NCBI RefSeq assembly: GCF_003010955.1
Contig: NZ_PGGO01000004.1
Span: 45,683 to 109,682 of the forward strand
Origin: Phyllobacterium brassicacearum
GTDB taxonomy: Bacteria; Pseudomonadota; Alphaproteobacteria; Rhizobiales; Rhizobiaceae
DNA: 64,000 nucleotides
Direction of reading: 5' to 3'
Below are positions 9,017-17,265 of this stretch, piece by piece; position 1 is the first letter of the stretch, and each line of letters starts with the position of its first letter. The translations under genes were made by a program, and so were the position numbers. A model generated the notes under the pieces. The model did no database searches, was not told where the DNA came from, and saw only the letters and a program-made list of their open reading frames with translations.

Positions 9017-9886
9017 GTGACTCGGCTCAGACAGCTCGGTTTGATCGCGGCGTTTCTACTTCTGCCCTCGCTTGACGGCTGGTCAGCAGACAATCCGTCC
9101 GTTTCAACACCAGCAAAGCCGCCTACTCCAACAGTCGGCCAGATCTGCGCAGCCATAGCAACACATGCCGACGGCCATGGGGTTCCTCGCGATTTCTTCG
9201 CGAGGCTGATTTGGAAAGAAAGCCGCTTTGATGTCGCGGCGACAAGCCCAGTCGGCGCGCAGGGCATAGCCCAGTTCATGCCCGGGACCGCGAAAGAGCG
9301 AAATCTTGACGATCCTTTTGACTTCACCAAGGCCCTGCCCGCCTCGGCGGCTCTTTTGAAGGACCTGCGCAAATCCTTTGGTAATTGGGGTCTGGCAGCC
9401 GCGGCTTATAATGCCGGGCCAACAAGGGTTGCAAATTGGCTGTCGAGTGGGGGCTTCCTTCCACTGGAAACGGAAGAGTATGTCCTCGATATCACCGGGC
9501 GTTCGGCGGACGATTTTGCAGCTGGTTCTGAAATAAATGTGCGCCCACTCAATGCAAAGCTTACCTTTGATGCGGCATGCCGCCAGCTGCCGATTGTCCG
9601 TTTTGCAACGATAGCCATGGCTCAGATCAAACCCAAACCGTGGGGTATCCAGATTGCCGGTAATTTCCGCCATTCGGCGGCGGTCGGTCAACTTCATCGT
9701 TTGCGCCGCAGTTTTCCAGCAATCCTCAATGCGCATGAACCGGTAATCAGCCGTAAACGGTCTGCCATGGGACGTCGCGGTATCTACGCCGTGCGCATCG
9801 GTGCTGACAGTCGAAGCGAAGCCAATCAGATCTGTGCCCAGCTGCACAATGCCGGAGGCGCCTGCATCGTGCTGCGCAACCGATAG
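9017..9886 (+). CDS. Lytic murein transglycosylase with C-terminal SPOR-like domain
   Basis: About 289 residues from GTG 9017, which follows AAGGGG and gives a clean signal peptide (TRLRQLGLIAAFLLLPSLDGWSA). Starts at 8990 (ATG) and 8975 (GTG) are also in frame. The SLT catalytic domain is plain: LIWKESRFD with the catalytic Glu, GAQGIAQFMPGTA, and AAAAYNAGPTRV. The last 80 residues have the layout of a SPOR domain (WGIQIAGNF...YAVRIGADSRSEANQICAQL), which binds denuded glycan strands at the septum. It would therefore be a periplasmic peptidoglycan cleaver directed to division sites. Confidence 0.85.
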   Translation: MTRLRQLGLIAAFLLLPSLDGWSADNPSVSTPAKPPTPTVGQICAAIATHADGHGVPRDFFARLIWKESRFDVAATSPVGAQGIAQFMPGTAKERNLDDPFDFTKALPASAALLKDLRKSFGNWGLAAAAYNAGPTRVANWLSSGGFLPLETEEYVLDITGRSADDFAAGSEINVRPLNAKLTFDAACRQLPIVRFATIAMAQIKPKPWGIQIAGNFRHSAAVGQLHRLRRSFPAILNAHEPVISRKRSAMGRRGIYAVRIGADSRSEANQICAQLHNAGGACIVLRNR

Positions 9887-9924
9887 CCAGCAAGTTGCGA
9901 TACGACGGTACTTGGAATGACACA

Positions 9925-9946
9925 GGCGCCTCACTACAGAGGCGCC
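9925..9946 (+). terminator. Hairpin downstream of the transglycosylase
   Basis: GGCGCCTC and GAGGCGCC form a perfect 8-bp stem around a 6-base loop, 38 bases after the stop codon. The following bases (AGACTAGAATTTT) hold only a short, late T-run, so termination may be weak. Confidence 0.5.
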
Positions 9947-10273
9947 AGACTAGAATTTTCTACCTATAAGTATCTAAGCTGCACAGCTGTTCGATATAAT
10001 CGTCTAAATTGTAGAAAAACTTTTGCTTGCCAAAAAACACTTATTCTAGCAGTCTCAAAGCGTTCGGGCATTTGCGAACACTGGAAGACTGGAAGAACGG
10101 CGCGCCGGAACCGCAAGAATACCGGGTCGGGAGTAATCCCGGCAATGATCGGCTCCTTTCCTGAATTCGAGAACTGCCTGCATGACTTCCGCCGAACGTA
10201 GCTTACAGAAGGCGGCACTACCAATCCCGCAAACCCGGAGGGGGACGCGGTAAGTAAGGAAAAGGAACGAAGC
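9947..10273. other. Non-coding stretch and 5' leader of the cold-shock gene
   Basis: No convincing gene on either strand. The first 100 bases are AT-rich, then the sequence becomes GC-rich up to the start of the cold-shock gene. A long untranslated leader is common for cspA-type genes, where it acts as a temperature-sensitive RNA element. I can see no conserved cold-shock box and cannot place the promoter with confidence. Confidence 0.35.
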
Positions 10274-10489
10274 ATGGCACAGACCGGTACGGTCAAATTC
10301 TTCAACAGTGAAAAAGGCTTTGGCTTTATCAAGCCGGATGACGGCGCAGCGGATATTTTCGTTCATATCTCCGCAGTTCAGGCGTCCGGTCTCACAGGTC
10401 TCGCAGACAATCAGAAGGTCTCCTTCGATACCGAGCCTGACCGTCGTGGCAAGGGCCCAAAGGCCGTTAACATTTCGGTCACTGAATAA
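10274..10489 (+). CDS. cspA: Cold-shock domain protein
   Basis: 71 residues, one full cold-shock domain. RNA-binding motifs RNP1 (KGFGFIKP) and RNP2 (DIFVHIS) are both intact, and the protein starts TGTVKFFNSEKG as usual. It binds single-stranded RNA or DNA and acts as an RNA chaperone. The ATG follows an AAGGAAAAGGAA ribosome binding site. Monocistronic: long leader upstream, strong terminator 26 bases downstream. Rhizobial genomes carry several csp paralogues, so the exact symbol is uncertain. Confidence 0.92.
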   Translation: MAQTGTVKFFNSEKGFGFIKPDDGAADIFVHISAVQASGLTGLADNQKVSFDTEPDRRGKGPKAVNISVTE

Positions 10490-10515
10490 TTCTGGCAGTT
10501 GAAACTGCCCAAGAT

Positions 10516-10537
10516 CCCCGGCGTTGCCGGGGGTTTT
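10516..10537 (+). terminator. Rho-independent terminator after the cold-shock gene
   Basis: CCCCGGC, three-base loop GTT, GCCGGGG, then G and TTTT. A compact GC stem with a T-run. Confidence 0.85.
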
Positions 10538-10690
10538 GATTTCTGAACCAACTTGCGGCAAGGCTCAGCCCTTTCTGCCGCAGAGCGGAAGCATTTGCAA
10601 AATCTGCAGCTGTGATGCGACTACTTCACGCCATGCTCCCGCCTTGGATTCGCTGATATTCAATGTATTTATTGCGCCTCGACCGGCTGC

Positions 10691-10714
10691 GGAACGATTC
10701 CCGTGGGTCCCGTT
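10691..10714 (+). promoter_or_regulatory. Possible EcfG (general stress sigma factor) promoter
   Basis: GGAAC at 10691-10695 and CGTT at 10711-10714, separated by 15 bases, fit the GGAAC-N16/17-TT pattern of alphaproteobacterial EcfG/RpoE2 promoters. It lies about 125 bases before the BA14K gene, the next gene on this strand. The -10 element is short, so a chance match is possible. The rest of the 10538-10839 interval shows no gene. Confidence 0.4.
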
Positions 10715-10839
10715 CAGCTTGCATTCATGCGGGAATGGATAAAACAGGCATCACGGCTGGCGCCCCACCTCAAGTCCAGCCCAACACTACACGGCGAGGC
10801 AACAAACGCTTCACCAAGGATGCTTCAAAGGAGGCACTT

Positions 10840-11256
10840 ATGAACAAAGGCACCAAGATTGCCATTCTTGCAACCGCCGCTCTGGCAACGGTCATGGTAC
10901 CTCTTACTTCGGCATCCGCCGACGGTTGGCGCGGTGATCGCTATTATCGCCATCGTTATCACAATAATAACAGCGACGCATGGGCGGCCGGCGCAGTCGG
11001 CCTTGCGGCTGGCGCCCTACTTGGCACCGCACTTGCCCAACCCCGTGAACCGGAAGTGATTTATCGCGATTATGACGATGGATACTATCGCCGCCCGGTT
11101 CAGGTTTACCGCGAGGCGCCCCGCTACTACGGTGGTGCGCAGCCTTGGTCGCGCGAATGGTACCGTTATTGCTCTGATCGCTACCGCTCATTCAATCCGG
11201 AAACCGGCACGTTCCGTGGATATGACGGGCGTGACTATTTTTGCAATGCCAATTGA
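10840..11256 (+). CDS. BA14K-family secreted protein
   Basis: 138 residues from ATG 10840, set by the strong AAAGGAGG ribosome binding site seven bases upstream. A signal peptide (residues 1-27, ending ASA) is followed by a Tyr/Arg/Asn-rich stretch, a hydrophobic Gly/Ala helix at about 50-68, and a C-terminal BA14K domain: WYRYCSDRYRSFNPETGTFRGYDGRDYFC with its paired cysteines (listed here in parts: WYRYCSDRYRSF, then NPETGTF, then GYDGRDYFC). The family is named for the immunoreactive 14-kDa Brucella protein with lectin-like activity. Envelope-associated. A stress-type promoter may lie upstream. Confidence 0.88.
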   Translation: MNKGTKIAILATAALATVMVPLTSASADGWRGDRYYRHRYHNNNSDAWAAGAVGLAAGALLGTALAQPREPEVIYRDYDDGYYRRPVQVYREAPRYYGGAQPWSREWYRYCSDRYRSFNPETGTFRGYDGRDYFCNAN

Positions 11257-11268
11257 TTGAACAACATA

Positions 11269-11296
11269 AACCGCCGGTAACCCGGCGGTTTTTTTA
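11269..11296 (+). terminator. Rho-independent terminator after the BA14K gene
   Basis: AACCGCCGG, loop TAAC, CCGGCGGTT, followed directly by TTTTT. The 9-bp stem overlaps the stop region of the convergent metallo-beta-lactamase-fold gene. Confidence 0.85.
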
Positions 11297-11941
11297 TTCC
11301 GGTGTTAGGAACGGGTTGGTGCGACGTTCTTCGCCGAAACGCCCCCCGGGACCGTGGCCACAAATGAATCCAATATCATCCCCGAGCGGTAAAAGCTTCG
11401 TCTTTATGGAGTTGATCAGCGTGGCATGATCTCCCCCCGGCAGATCTGTTCGCCCGACAGATCCATTGAACAAGACATCCCCCACATGGGCGAATTTTGC
11501 GGCCCGATTGAAATAGACAACGTGTCCCGGTGCATGCCCCGGACAATGCAGCACTTCAAAGATATGCGATCCGAACGATACCTGATCACCGTCGTTCAAC
11601 CACCGATCCGGCGCGCAATTGCGTACCTTGCCGGTGATGCCATACTGCATGGCCTTCGCCTCGATACTATCCAACAGAAAGCGGTCGGCCTCATGCGGTC
11701 CAATGATTTCGACGTCAAGTGCGTCTTTCATATCCATGGCGCCGGCCGCGTGGTCGATATGGCCATGCGTAATCCAGATTGCTTCGATGACAATGCCATT
11801 TGACTTGATGGCGTTCAGAACCTGATCATTATCACCACCGGGATCGATGAGAACTCCATGCTTGTCATCGCTGTCAAAGAGGATTGTGCAATTCTGCTGA
11901 AAGGCCGTGACGGGAATAATACCGGCCTGCAATTGTCCCAT
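11294..11941 (-). CDS. Metallo-beta-lactamase-fold hydrolase, glyoxalase II-like
   Basis: 215 residues. Metal site motif THGHIDH (His59, His61, Asp63, His64), with further ligands in HCPGHAPGH, VGDVLF and CGHGPGG, so the two-metal site is complete. The compact single-domain form without the C-terminal helical domain of GloB suggests a YcbL-like hydroxyacylglutathione hydrolase or a related thioesterase. Cytosolic: no signal peptide. Alone on its strand, convergent with the BA14K gene. Confidence 0.85.
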   Translation of the reverse strand: MGQLQAGIIPVTAFQQNCTILFDSDDKHGVLIDPGGDNDQVLNAIKSNGIVIEAIWITHGHIDHAAGAMDMKDALDVEIIGPHEADRFLLDSIEAKAMQYGITGKVRNCAPDRWLNDGDQVSFGSHIFEVLHCPGHAPGHVVYFNRAAKFAHVGDVLFNGSVGRTDLPGGDHATLINSIKTKLLPLGDDIGFICGHGPGGRFGEERRTNPFLTPE

Positions 11942-12003
11942 GTTACGCTCGTCCTAATTGCTTCAGATTTGTTCAACCTACGTTAGTGCAAGGGACACCC
12001 AAA

Positions 12004-12031
12004 TGAAAAGGGCGGCCACAGGACCGCCCTC
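12004..12031 (-). terminator. Terminator after the glycine-rich small gene
   Basis: Read on the minus strand, AGGGCGG, an 8-base loop, CCGCCCT and then TTT. It sits 24 bases after the stop of the gene at 12055-12366. Confidence 0.75.
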
Positions 12032-12054
12032 TGAAAATTGCTTTCCTCTGAGTC

Positions 12055-12366
12055 TCAGGTCTTGGCCATGGAATTCTTGATCGCGCCGACGATGGCCGTG
12101 AGGATGAGGCCACCTACACCGCCGCCAGCAACCTGGCCAATGATCGAGCCAAGGTCCAGCCCGGATGATGCAGCAGCGTTCGCTACCATCTCGGCACCAC
12201 CAGCGCCGAGGAATTGCGTCAGATATCCGCCTATAAGTCCGCCAATACCGCCGGCAACAGTATTGCCCGTCGTGCCAAGGCTCAGATTCTTGAGAAGACC
12301 GCCGACAATATTACCGCCGACACCACCTGAGATAAGCTGGATAATAATAGGAAGAAGCGCTTCCAT
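12055..12366 (-). CDS. Glycine-rich hydrophobic small protein, function unknown
   Basis: 103 residues from ATG 12366, preceded by GACGGGGTG. Composition is dominated by Gly, Ala, Leu and Ile, with repeated GGxxGG patterns (SGGVGGN, GGIGGLIGG, AGGGVGGL). These form three or four glycine-zipper-like hydrophobic helices, and the protein ends KNSMAKT. It has no signal peptidase site. Similar small proteins are widespread in Rhizobiales as uncharacterised conserved genes. Membrane association is inferred from composition. Its own terminator and upstream palindrome suggest an independently controlled gene. Confidence 0.7.
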   Translation of the reverse strand: MEALLPIIIQLISGGVGGNIVGGLLKNLSLGTTGNTVAGGIGGLIGGYLTQFLGAGGAEMVANAAASSGLDLGSIIGQVAGGGVGGLILTAIVGAIKNSMAKT

Positions 12367-12449
12367 GATTGACACCCCGTCAACGTTTCGAGCCAGACTC
12401 ATGCCTGACAAACGTCATGATGACTAAGTTTTAAGCAATGTCAAACAGC

Positions 12450-12475
12450 TTGATACCTCTATTGTGAGGTATCAA
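12450..12475. promoter_or_regulatory. Perfect 10-bp inverted repeat between ilvE and the glycine-rich gene
   Basis: TTGATACCTC, loop TATTGT, GAGGTATCAA. It lies 25 bases past the ilvE stop and 84 bases before the glycine-rich gene, both on the minus strand. No T-run follows directly on the minus strand. It could be the ilvE terminator, an mRNA 3' stabiliser or an operator for the next gene. Confidence 0.45.
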
Positions 12476-12500
12476 ACACTATTTTTGATTCAACTTTCGG

Positions 12501-13391
12501 CTATTCGGCCGCTGCTTTCTTTGGCATTACTTCTGCAGCATAATCATTCATCAGATTGATGGCGATTTCACCGACTGTGAAGCGATGGGGTCCTATCTCG
12601 GAAACCGGTGTAACTTCGGCAGCCGTACCGGTCAGGAAGCATTGTTCGAAACTATCCAGTTCTTCCGGCATGATCGCACGCTCGACAACTTCATAGCCAC
12701 GGCGCTTAGCCAGATCAATCACTGTCCGTCGTGTAATGCCGTCAAGGAAGCAATCGGGCGTCGGCGTGTGAATGACCCCGTCCTTGACGAAGAACACATT
12801 TGCACCCGTTGCTTCAGCGACCTGTCCTCGCCAATCGAGCATCAGTGCATCTGCATAGCCCTTGGCTTCAGCCGCATGCTTGGAGATCGTGCAAATCATA
12901 TAGAGACCAGCTGCTTTTGATTTGGACGGTGCTGTTCTTGGATCGGGGCGGCGATATTCTGCAAGATCGAGCCGAATTCCCTTAAGCTTTTGCGCCGGAT
13001 CGAAATAACTTGGCCATTGCCATATGGCGATCGCGACGTTGATTTTGTTGGCCTGGGCCGAAACACCCATCGATTCACTGCCCCGCCAGGCGATCGGACG
13101 AACGTAAGCATTCTGAAACCCCTGCTTGGCCAGAAGCTTGCGACACGCGTCATTCAATTCTTCAACGGTAAAAGGAATTTTGAATCCCAGGATCTTCGCC
13201 GATTCATGCAGTCGTTCCGTGTGCTCATTGAGCTTGAATATCTCGCCACCATAGGCTCGTTCGCCTTCAAAAACTGAGCTTGCATAATGCAAGCCATGGG
13301 TCAGCACATGAACCTTAGCATCCGCCCAGCGAACGAATTCGCCGTTCATCCAGATGTAACCTTCAAGCTGATCAAATGGATCGGATGCCAT
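12501..13391 (-). CDS. ilvE: Branched-chain amino acid aminotransferase
   Basis: 296 residues, class IV PLP aminotransferase that makes Leu, Ile and Val from their keto acids with glutamate. Seen: HYASSVFEGERAY near the N-terminus, the PLP lysine within SKSKAAGLY (Lys159), the EATGANVFFV segment, and DGITRRTVIDLA for phosphate binding. The ATG has a strong CTGGAGGAAA site. No signal. A 250-base divergent region separates it from petP; candidate promoters are listed there. Confidence 0.95.
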   Translation of the reverse strand: MASDPFDQLEGYIWMNGEFVRWADAKVHVLTHGLHYASSVFEGERAYGGEIFKLNEHTERLHESAKILGFKIPFTVEELNDACRKLLAKQGFQNAYVRPIAWRGSESMGVSAQANKINVAIAIWQWPSYFDPAQKLKGIRLDLAEYRRPDPRTAPSKSKAAGLYMICTISKHAAEAKGYADALMLDWRGQVAEATGANVFFVKDGVIHTPTPDCFLDGITRRTVIDLAKRRGYEVVERAIMPEELDSFEQCFLTGTAAEVTPVSEIGPHRFTVGEIAINLMNDYAAEVMPKKAAAE

Positions 13392-13566
13392 GTTTTCCTC
13401 CAGGCGTTTGATTCCTGATAATTTGCGGGTTTTTAGGATTGCGCCAACTGGTCCCGGTTGCCAATTGGTGTACCATCGCCCACGGCACCAATAGGCGTTT
13501 CAATAAGGAAAATGTCCTAGAAACACGTATTGGCTTTTCGTTTAATTCAAAAATGTGGCCAACAGC

Positions 13567-13594
13567 TTGCCAAAAATTATCAGCAGTCTAAAAT
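13567..13594 (+). promoter_or_regulatory. Candidate promoter of petP
   Basis: TTGCCA (13567-13572), 16-base spacer, TAAAAT (13589-13594), 47 bases before the petP ATG. It overlaps the candidate ilvE promoter on the other strand. Confidence 0.35.
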
Positions 13595-13602
13595 TAAGTC
13601 AA
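13574..13602 (-). promoter_or_regulatory. Candidate promoter of ilvE
   Basis: On the minus strand, TTGACT (13602-13597), 17-base spacer, TAATTT (13579-13574), about 180 bases before the ilvE ATG. The long leader shows no leucine-rich or isoleucine-rich leader ORF. Confidence 0.3.
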
Positions 13603-13641
13603 CAAGACTGACATAATTTTCACCAAGAGCGGGAATCCTGC

Positions 13642-14145
13642 ATGAAATCTTATACACCTAATCGGCATATCGAGACAGCCCTGACGAAAAATGATGCCAG
13701 TGAATTGGACATCATCGAGCTGTTCTTCTTCGCCTATCGCGACTTCACAGCCGATCCAGATCTCATTTTGGAGAAGCTGACCTTCGGTCGTGCCCATCAT
13801 CGAGTTCTTTACTTTATCAACCGCAAACCCGGCATGACTGTCGCGGAGTTGCTCGATGTTTTGCAGATTACGAAGCAAAGCCTGGCACGGGTGCTTAAGC
13901 AGTTGATCGATACGGGTCACGTTGTCCAGATTCCCGGCCCCCGTGATCGGCGGCAACGGGAACTTTACCCGACACTGAAAGGCCGGGAATTGGCGCTCGA
14001 ACTCGCGGCACCGCAATCACGCCGCATTACAAGTGCATTGGAGCAAATTGGTCTTTCCGATCGAACGGTAATAGAGCACTTCCTCAAGGCGATGGTGAAC
14101 CCGGGACAGTGGCAACAGATCGACAGTCTGCCAAAGGCAGGGTAG
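13642..14145 (+). CDS. petP: MarR-family regulator, PetP-like
   Basis: 167 residues with a MarR winged helix: RVLYFINRKPGMTVAELLDVL, helix-turn-helix in LQITKQSLARVLKQLID, and a wing with GPRDRRQRELYPT (quoted in pieces: RVLYFINRKPG, TKQSLARVLKQL, DRRQRELYPT). The first 45 residues form an additional helical lead. Followed after 64 bases by the OmpR-type regulator and then a kinase. This MarR-response regulator order matches petP-petR of Rhodobacter, named for linkage to the cytochrome bc1 genes. Here those genes lie 14 kb away. Confidence 0.8.
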   Translation: MKSYTPNRHIETALTKNDASELDIIELFFFAYRDFTADPDLILEKLTFGRAHHRVLYFINRKPGMTVAELLDVLQITKQSLARVLKQLIDTGHVVQIPGPRDRRQRELYPTLKGRELALELAAPQSRRITSALEQIGLSDRTVIEHFLKAMVNPGQWQQIDSLPKAG

Positions 14146-14209
14146 AAACGCACTGGAACCTGCGGGGAGCAGACGGCACCAAGGCCATAGAAGAAAAGGA
14201 ACAAAATTG

Positions 14210-14911
14210 GTGAGCGACGAAACTACGCTTTCAGACGATGCACCCCACCTGCTGATTGTCGACGATGACACCCGAATTCGAAATCTACTGTCTCAATACC
14301 TAACGGGCAGCGGCTTTCGCATTACGGTGGCCGCCAACGCGGATGAGGCCCGGCGTAAGCTGGCCGGGATTGATTACGATCTTCTGATCCTGGACGTTAT
14401 GATGCCGGGCGAGAGCGGTGTTGCGCTAACGCAGTCGCTGCGCCAGGAGAAAAACGTCCCTATCCTCATGCTGACGGCCTTGTCGGAGACTGATAGCCGC
14501 ATTGCGGGCCTGGAAGCTGGCGCCGATGATTATTTGCCCAAACCCTTCGACCCGCGTGAGTTGATCCTGCGCATCAACAATATCCTGCGCCGTGGCGCCC
14601 CTGCGGCGCAGGCCAAGATCGAGCAGATTGTCTTCGGGCCCTACACGTTCGTCATTGCCAAGCGCGAACTCAAACGGTCAGGGGAAATGATCCGCCTGAC
14701 GGATCGTGAACAGGACATCATGGCGATCTTCGCGGCACGGGCTGGTGAAACCGTACCCCGCCATGAGCTGACCGGACAAGAGGGCGACGTGGGTGAACGA
14801 ACTATTGACGTCCAGATCAACCGGCTCCGGCGCAAGATCGAAAACGACCCCGCCAACCCGGTTTGGTTGCAGACGGTGCGCGGCGTCGGCTATAAATTGA
14901 GCGTGGAGTAG
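14210..14911 (+). CDS. petR: OmpR-family response regulator, PetR-like
   Basis: 233 residues from GTG 14210 (AAAAGGA upstream; TTG one codon earlier also possible). The receiver domain has the acidic pocket in LIVDDD, the phosphorylated Asp62 in LLILDVMMPG, and Lys in LPKPFDP. The C-terminal winged helix ends RTIDVQINRLRRKIE...VRGVGYKL. It should be phosphorylated by the kinase encoded 45 bases downstream. PetR was required for photosynthetic and respiratory growth in Rhodobacter capsulatus; the target genes here are not visible. Confidence 0.9.
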   Translation: MSDETTLSDDAPHLLIVDDDTRIRNLLSQYLTGSGFRITVAANADEARRKLAGIDYDLLILDVMMPGESGVALTQSLRQEKNVPILMLTALSETDSRIAGLEAGADDYLPKPFDPRELILRINNILRRGAPAAQAKIEQIVFGPYTFVIAKRELKRSGEMIRLTDREQDIMAIFAARAGETVPRHELTGQEGDVGERTIDVQINRLRRKIENDPANPVWLQTVRGVGYKLSVE

Positions 14912-14956
14912 CCACCCTCTCTCAATGTACTCAATGCGTAAGCGGACACTGACGAA

Positions 14957-16369
14957 ATGGCACCGACCGACACCGCAAAACGCGCATTGGCAGTCAGAAA
15001 GCGCCACTGGCGGCGTAAGCGAAGCACCCTTCTTGGTCCATGGCGGAAGTTCACACGATGGCTTGCGCACTGGATGCCTAAGAGGCTTTACGCCCGATCA
15101 TTGATCATCATCATCGCGCCAATGGTGCTTCTTCAATCCGTCATTGCTTTTGTCTTCATGGAGCGACATTGGCAAACGGTTACGCAGCGGCTGTCGACCG
15201 CTGTGGTACGCGATATCGCTGGCATCATTGACTTGATGGATGCCTTTCCACAGGATCAGGGCTATGAAAATCTGATCCGGATTTCCAGAGAGAGATTGGC
15301 GCTCAACATTTCGATCCTTCCGGCAGATCCCCTGCCCGCACCGGGACCGAAACCATTCTTTTCCATTCTCGATGGTATCCTGAGCGAAGAGATCACCAAA
15401 CAGATCAACCGCCCCTTCTGGATCGACACGATTGGTGATTCCGACTTGGTTGAAATCCGCATCCAACTTGAAGACAGGGTGTTGCGTGTGTTCGCCCGCC
15501 GCAGTCAGGCCTATGCATCCAACACGTTGATTTTCCTCGTCTGGATGGCCGGATCGGCACTGGTCCTTTTGGCCATCGCGATCCTTTTCCTGCGAAACCA
15601 GATAAAGCCGATCCAGCAACTGGCAACCGCCGCTGACAGTTTCGGCAAAGGCCGGGCGCCGCCACCGGACTTCAAGCCTCGCGGAGCCGAAGAAGTTCGC
15701 AGAGCGGGCGCCGCTTTCATCGTCATGCGAGAGCGCATCGAGCGGCAGATTGAACAGCGCACGACCATGCTGAGCGGTGTCAGTCACGATTTGCGCACCA
15801 TCCTCACACGCTTCAAACTCCAGCTCGCCCTCGTCGGCAACAAGGTCGATACCGAGGCGATGGAGCAGGACATTGAGGATATGCAGTCGATGCTGGAAGG
15901 CTATCTCGCCTTCGCCCGCAGTGAAGCCGAAGAAGAAACGGGCACGTTTAATCTGGAGCGGTTCTTTGCGAAGCTCAAAGAGGAAGGTGCACTTCTGGAA
16001 CGTGGGTTTATATCAAGCATTCGGGGGGAACCAGAGATCCATGTCCGGCCCAACGCCTTTTCGCGCCTCATATCCAATCTCGTATCGAATTCCTTTCGCT
16101 ACGCGAAAAACGTCTCCGTCGCTGCCGAACACCGGGAGGGCTGGCTGACAATCACCATCGATGATGATGGACCGGGCATACCCAAAGAAATGCGCGATGA
16201 GGTGTTCAAGCCATTTTTCCGATTGGACGAAGCCCGCAACCAAGACGCGGGCGGAACGGGACTTGGACTCGCAATTGCACTCGATATCGCTCGTAGCCAT
16301 GGCGGCGATATCACACTGGATGAAAGCCCGACCGGCGGTCTGCGGGCCGTTGTAAGAATTCCGGCTTGA
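14957..16369 (+). CDS. EnvZ-like membrane sensor histidine kinase
   Basis: 470 residues. An unusually basic N-terminus (about 45 residues) precedes membrane helix 1 (48-67). A periplasmic domain of about 120 residues follows, then helix 2 (190-212), a HAMP region, and an H-box SHDLRT with His277. The ATP-binding domain shows NLVSNSF (N box), DDDGPGIP (G1) and GTGLGLAI (G2). All catalytic parts are intact. It forms an operon with petR and is the obvious partner kinase. The periplasmic domain gives no hint of the signal. Confidence 0.92.
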   Translation: MAPTDTAKRALAVRKRHWRRKRSTLLGPWRKFTRWLAHWMPKRLYARSLIIIIAPMVLLQSVIAFVFMERHWQTVTQRLSTAVVRDIAGIIDLMDAFPQDQGYENLIRISRERLALNISILPADPLPAPGPKPFFSILDGILSEEITKQINRPFWIDTIGDSDLVEIRIQLEDRVLRVFARRSQAYASNTLIFLVWMAGSALVLLAIAILFLRNQIKPIQQLATAADSFGKGRAPPPDFKPRGAEEVRRAGAAFIVMRERIERQIEQRTTMLSGVSHDLRTILTRFKLQLALVGNKVDTEAMEQDIEDMQSMLEGYLAFARSEAEEETGTFNLERFFAKLKEEGALLERGFISSIRGEPEIHVRPNAFSRLISNLVSNSFRYAKNVSVAAEHREGWLTITIDDDGPGIPKEMRDEVFKPFFRLDEARNQDAGGTGLGLAIALDIARSHGGDITLDESPTGGLRAVVRIPA

Positions 16370-16389
16370 ACTCGGTACCGTAGCCAGGT

Positions 16390-16725
16390 CTAGAACAACT
16401 TCCCGCCATTTGGCACGGGTTTACTGATGGCTGCCAGGACGACCGCCCCCTCATCATCCGGAAATCCAAGTGTCAGGACCTCTGACATGAATGGCCCGAT
16501 CTGGCGCGGTGCGAAGTTCACGACAGCCATGACCTGGCGACCTTTCAACTCTTCCAGAGCGTAGTGCTTGGTGATTTGTGCAGATGATTTCTTGATGCCG
16601 ATTTCCGGTCCAAAGTCGATTTTCAGTTTGAAGGCAGGCTTTCGCGCTTCAGGAAAAGTCTCGGCTTCGACGATAGTGCCGACACGGATATCCACTTTCT
16701 CGAAATCATCGAAACTGATGGCCAT
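16390..16725 (-). CDS. csaA: CsaA-like tRNA-binding domain protein
   Basis: 111 residues from ATG 16725 (a TTG two codons earlier is less likely). The whole protein is one EMAP/tRNA-binding OB fold: [45 protein letters not shown]. CsaA is a dimeric tRNA-binding protein with reported chaperone or secretion-related activity. Convergent with the kinase gene, 20 bases apart; next to the YbjN gene on the same strand. Confidence 0.88.
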   Translation of the reverse strand: MAISFDDFEKVDIRVGTIVEAETFPEARKPAFKLKIDFGPEIGIKKSSAQITKHYALEELKGRQVMAVVNFAPRQIGPFMSEVLTLGFPDDEGAVVLAAISKPVPNGGKLF

Positions 16726-16764
16726 TGTCAAAACCGCTGATTGGATCCTGTCACTTCGGCTGGG

Positions 16765-17265
16765 TCAGGCTGAACCTACCGTTTCAAAAAGTATGCTGTC
16801 CAATGATTCCCGGGCGCTCGAGCCTGACCAGACAACGAACTGAAATGCCTGGAAGTAAGTCTCGCAGGCATCGAGGGCACTGGAGAGCAACACTTCAACC
16901 TGCTTGCTCGTCGGTTCGGCTCCACCTGATAGCAGTAGCGACTGGCGATACATGACTGCCCCCTCCTGCCGCCAAAGGTCGAAATGCCCCATCAGAAGCT
17001 GTTCGTTGATCAGGGAGAGCAAGCGCATGACTTCGTTGACCCGCGGTTCGCTGACGGCGATATCGAAGGCACATGCCAAATGCAGTGCCTCGAAATCCTC
17101 CATCCATGAAAACGAGATCTGGTAGTCGGTCCAGTTTCCCTCGACAGTGATGGCAATCTCATCTTCCCCGGTGCGCTCAAAGGCCCATTCATTTGTATGG
17201 GCCACATGCTCGATCACATCGACCGGATGCAAATCACGCGCAATTTCTATTTCCAGAAGGCTCAT
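16765..17265 (-). CDS. YbjN-domain protein
   Basis: 166 residues from ATG 17265; an in-frame GTG two codons earlier is possible. The sequence has the alternating strand/helix layout of the YbjN fold, which resembles type III secretion chaperones: ITVEGNWTDYQISFSWMED, LHLACAFDI and INEQLLMGHFDLW (short pieces). YbjN proteins affect stress responses and motility in enterobacteria, but the molecular role is unknown. Likely cotranscribed with csaA, whose start is 39 bases downstream of its stop. Confidence 0.8.
   Translation of the reverse strand: MSLLEIEIARDLHPVDVIEHVAHTNEWAFERTGEDEIAITVEGNWTDYQISFSWMEDFEALHLACAFDIAVSEPRVNEVMRLLSLINEQLLMGHFDLWRQEGAVMYRQSLLLSGGAEPTSKQVEVLLSSALDACETYFQAFQFVVWSGSSARESLDSILFETVGSA

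Noticed and set aside
9917..10332. ORFs of 94 and 122 codons on opposite strands before the cold-shock gene
   Set aside because: They overlap one another and the cold-shock gene, and neither resembles a protein family.
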